DNA from: Spirochaetaceae bacterium
GTDB lineage: Bacteria; Spirochaetota; Spirochaetia; Treponematales; Breznakiellaceae
Length of the DNA: 7,929 nt
Direction of reading: 5' to 3'
NCBI GenBank assembly: GCA_031279895.1
Contig: JAITHR010000231.1
Location: 1 to 7,929 of the forward strand
Positions 6,326 through 7,929 of the stretch are shown one piece after another. The position numbers and the translations under genes were made by a program. Under the pieces are notes generated by a model. It was not told the DNA's origin. It did no database searches and saw nothing but the letters and a program-made list of their open reading frames with translations. The first letter of the stretch is position 1. Every line of letters begins with the position of its first letter.

Positions 6326-6799
6326 GTGCATAAATTATATAAGTGTACGCTTGCGGTACTTGAAAAAGATACGGATGAGAAAATTCCCAATCAATTAAGG
6401 GATTACATGATCGAAGAACCTGAGCGCGATTACTTCTATTTCGATTTTGAAAAAATGGGTGTTAAAAGAGACGCGGAAATAACAAAGGAGGAATTGAAAA
6501 TATTACACGATCTTGACCTCGATATGTGCTACATTTTTGGTGGAGAGAAAGAACACGATGGATCGGATATTTTTGTTGGAAGCACGGTTTGTTTTAAGGT
6601 CTTGGCTATTTTTCCGCCCGCTATCGTTAGAGCGCTTTCAAGGAAAAATAAAGAGGTACGTTTTGCTATATCTTATAATGTAATAAATACAGAAGATCGT
6701 GATGGTACTAAAGTATGCGAAGCGTACTATGTTGGTGAGGGTGGTAACGAAGATAATGGCGAGTATTTTTTTGAAGAATGGGATTTGGATAAAGATTAG
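6326..6799 (+). CDS. Hypothetical protein, paralogue of the next gene; weak likeness to YubB/Api92-type ferredoxin-like proteins
   Basis: I do not recognise this gene with certainty. The 157-residue acidic protein has no signal peptide or membrane segment. It shares with the following gene FDFEK-(M/L)-GV (residues 39-46), a DL-x-x-C-x-I block (65-70), IFPPAIVRAL (95-104) and VRFAISY (111-117), with nearly identical spacings. A conserved FekL-type start, a pair of prolines after hydrophobic strands and a final strand ending in SY resemble the DUF1281/YubB ferredoxin-like family found on phages and plasmids; this is from memory of the pattern only. A longer frame exists from 6191, but it overlaps aepX, encodes repeat DNA and lacks a ribosome site, so GTG 6326 is chosen. 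Base composition is far more AT-rich than aepX or apt, which suggests transfer. No own promoter was found; read-through from aepX is possible. Confidence 0.75.
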   Translation: MHKLYKCTLAVLEKDTDEKIPNQLRDYMIEEPERDYFYFDFEKMGVKRDAEITKEELKILHDLDLDMCYIFGGEKEHDGSDIFVGSTVCFKVLAIFPPAIVRALSRKNKEVRFAISYNVINTEDRDGTKVCEAYYVGEGGNEDNGEYFFEEWDLDKD

Positions 6800-6804
6800 A
6801 AAGC

Positions 6805-6830
6805 ATTTTATCTTTATATAAAGATAAAAT
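6805..6830. repeat. Perfect 26-bp AT-rich palindrome between the two paralogues
   Basis: The half-site ATTTTATCTTTAT is followed directly by its complement, with no spacer. It starts five bases after the upstream stop codon. On the plus strand the end runs into TTTCTCTC, so it may be a weak AT-only terminator. A dimeric regulator site for the second gene is equally possible. Confidence 0.7.
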
Positions 6831-6834
6831 TTCT

Positions 6835-6848
6835 CTCTATACATAGAG
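6835..6848. repeat. Second short inverted repeat before the downstream paralogue
   Basis: CTCTAT and ATAGAG are separated by two bases. It follows the 26-bp palindrome after four bases and lies about 40 bases before the GTG start at 6888, a position suited to an operator or leader hairpin. Confidence 0.45.
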
Positions 6849-6875
6849 GATACAGAGGAAAATTGTAATTACACT

Positions 6876-6880
6876 GAGGG
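6876..6880 (+). promoter_or_regulatory. Ribosome binding site for the GTG start at 6888
   Basis: GAGGG stands seven bases before the GTG. An in-frame ATG at 6903 exists but has no such site. Confidence 0.6.
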
Positions 6881-6887
6881 TAACATT

Positions 6888-7538
6888 GTGCGTCGTATAT
6901 TGCATGAATGGTGTACGTGCCGTATTACGGCTGTAGATCGAGAAACAGAAAGAGAATATGAAGCGGAAATAGAAAATAATGAATATTCCGAATATGATAA
7001 CACGAGACTTAAAGAGCTTGAAAAAAAGAAATATGCGTATAACGAGCGGGTTTTTAATGTTCTTAAAGAATATGTTATTCCTAATAAGAGAGGCGATGGT
7101 ACTGTTTTTGATTTTGAAAAACTTGGAGTTCCACGCCACGCTCCTTTATCGAAATATGAAGCCTATGAGCGGGACATTACGGTAAACAAATTCGACTTAA
7201 ATCCGTGCCATATTTATAAAACAAAAAATGAAGACGGAACGGATGGACACGTAAAGCTGTTTTTTATAACGGTTGACATTTATCCTCCTTTTATTGTCGC
7301 GTTATTAGCAAAGAATCATAAAGACGTTCATTTTTTTATTAGCTATGAAGGCTTAGTAACGAGCGGCGAGGGAGATGGCGGAGCATACTGGCATTTAGGT
7401 GTGGAGGATACGGAAGAAAAGAGACAATACATGGATGTAGAAGAGGATTTTGGTAAAGACAGAGTTGAATATTACGGTCTATCCTGTAGTTCTTCGCCCT
7501 ATTGCTATAGGAAGTCTTTTTATGTTAGAAAAAAATAA
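6888..7538 (+). CDS. Hypothetical protein, paralogue of the preceding gene with an extra charged N-terminal region
   Basis: This 216-residue protein is not recognised with certainty. Residues about 72-160 match the preceding gene: FDFEKLGVPR (74-83), FDLNPCHIY (102-110), IYPPFIVALLAKN (131-143) and VHFFISYEG (147-155). The distances FDFEK to PP (58 versus 57) and PP to ISY (19 in both) are practically the same, so the two arose by duplication. Residues 15-65 are extra, rich in Glu, Lys, Arg and Tyr, and could be helical or coiled-coil. The C-terminal tail has CSSSPYCYRK. The overall pattern faintly resembles YubB/Api92-like ferredoxin-fold proteins of mobile elements. The first part is only about one-third GC (19 of 60 bases in 6961-7020) against 37 of 60 in a sample of aepX, a sign of foreign origin. 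Its last codons lie in the T-tract that would end apt transcripts on the other strand. Confidence 0.8.
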   Translation: MRRILHEWCTCRITAVDRETEREYEAEIENNEYSEYDNTRLKELEKKKYAYNERVFNVLKEYVIPNKRGDGTVFDFEKLGVPRHAPLSKYEAYERDITVNKFDLNPCHIYKTKNEDGTDGHVKLFFITVDIYPPFIVALLAKNHKDVHFFISYEGLVTSGEGDGGAYWHLGVEDTEEKRQYMDVEEDFGKDRVEYYGLSCSSSPYCYRKSFYVRKK

Positions 7539-7615
7539 AAAAGCTACCTGCCCCGCACCCCAAACAACGACTGTCAGCTGACTGGCTTGCTTTGAGCCGC
7601 TCCGCAAGACGCTTA
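7529..7615 (-). terminator. Probable apt terminator formed by a repeat copy
   Basis: On the minus strand, AAGCGTCTTGC (7615-7605) can pair with GCAGGTAGCTT (7551-7541) at 9 of 11 positions including one G-U. It is followed by six T, an A and seven T (7542-7529). The arrangement is the same as in the hcp terminator. The palindrome GTCAGCTGAC (7573-7582) lies in the loop. The T-tract overlaps the last codons of the convergent hypothetical gene. Confidence 0.55.
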
Positions 7616-7633
7616 TGAAACAGCCGGAGGCTG
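7541..7633 (-). repeat. Repeat family copy at the 3' end of apt
   Basis: The right arm 7605-7621 equals 4794-4810 over 17 bases, and the hairpin CAGCC-GGA-GGCTG (7621-7633) has the same size and triloop as 4810-4822 but two changed, still paired, base pairs. The other end, 7541-7561, matches 4579-4599 at 18 of 21 positions. The block ACAACGACTGTC (7564-7575) recurs as ACAATGACTGTC at 4731-4742. The copy therefore contains modules from both ends of the hcp-aepX region. Confidence 0.75.
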
Positions 7634-7929
7634 CTGTGGAGGGTAGGTAATCAGGGTTTGGATAGGAATGTCTCCGAGGACCTCGTGATAGTGCAGGAAC
7701 GGGAGCCCCACGACCCCGAATATCTCAGGCACCTCCGCGCCGGATGCGGTCATAAGCTCCCGCGCCGCTTTGAGGGTCCCGCCTGTGGCAATAAGATCGT
7801 CCATCAGCAACACCCGCTTTCCCCGCGGCACGTCCTCCGCGTGGATTTCTATCTCCGCCTCGGTGTATTCAAGCTGATACTTCTTGGAAAGGATTTTTCC
7901 GGGCAGTTTGCCCTTTTTGCGGATAAGGA
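7613..7929 (-). CDS. apt: Adenine phosphoribosyltransferase (5' part outside the window)
   Basis: The enzyme makes AMP from adenine and PRPP in purine salvage in the cytoplasm. The 104 visible C-terminal residues contain RKKGKLPGKILSKKYQLEY and the PRPP-binding motif RVLLMDDLIATGGT, which with the following helix and GVVGLPFLHY stretch is the usual C-terminal half of an Apt of about 170-180 residues. The reading frame is open to the window edge, so the start is not visible. The last residues (PPQQPPAVS) and the stop codon are encoded by the repeat at 7605-7633: the hairpin supplies the proline-rich tail and the arm supplies TAA. The gene converges on the two AT-rich hypothetical genes and probably ends in the T-tract at 7542-7529. 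Confidence 0.92.
   Translation of the reverse strand, partial: LIRKKGKLPGKILSKKYQLEYTEAEIEIHAEDVPRGKRVLLMDDLIATGGTLKAARELMTASGAEVPEIFGVVGLPFLHYHEVLGDIPIQTLITYPPQQPPAVS

Overview
This window looks like chromosomal DNA of a GC-rich (about 60% in the large genes) anaerobic bacterium. Anaerobic life is suggested by a class I hybrid cluster protein. The overall gene set and a phosphoenolpyruvate mutase fused to a nucleotidyltransferase-like domain would fit a spirochaete such as a host-associated Treponema, but the taxonomy is only a guess. Start codons vary (ATG, GTG, TTG) and most are backed by strong AGGAGG-type ribosome binding sites.

Layout. On the minus strand, 1-2722 holds a two-gene osmoprotectant (glycine betaine/choline/carnitine-type) ABC importer: a CBS-domain ATPase (opuCA, 2722-1553), followed after 2 bases by a permease fused to its substrate-binding domain (1550 to beyond base 1). 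A divergent promoter region (2723-2989) has a T/A-tract array with about 10-bp phasing, typical of curved DNA. On the plus strand, hcp (2990-4555) encodes the hybrid cluster protein. A 370-base intergenic region (4556-4925) is packed with inverted repeats, stem-loops and a terminator-like structure. It ends in a good sigma70-type promoter for aepX (4926-6239). Downstream are two GC-poor, mutually paralogous genes of unknown function (6326-6799 and 6888-7538), with a perfect 26-bp palindrome between them. The window closes with the 3' part of apt (adenine phosphoribosyltransferase) on the minus strand (7929-7613).

The most unusual content is a dispersed structured repeat family. Its arm has the consensus GTTTCAWAAGCKTCYTG and is usually preceded by a short hairpin with a UCC (or GGA on the other strand) triloop. 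Copies lie at the 3' ends of hcp, aepX and apt, plus an inverted copy upstream of aepX. Stems of different copies differ by compensatory base changes, so the structure seems to be what is kept. The GC-poor gene pair sits between two inverted copies that match at 23 of 27 positions, as if a foreign cassette had been placed between the 3' ends of two convergent genes.

The importer would serve osmoprotection, hcp nitrosative or redox stress, aepX the entry to phosphonate metabolism, and apt adenine salvage. Apart from the opu pair I see no shared pathway. The AepX N-terminal domain has lost both nucleotidyltransferase signature motifs as I read them.
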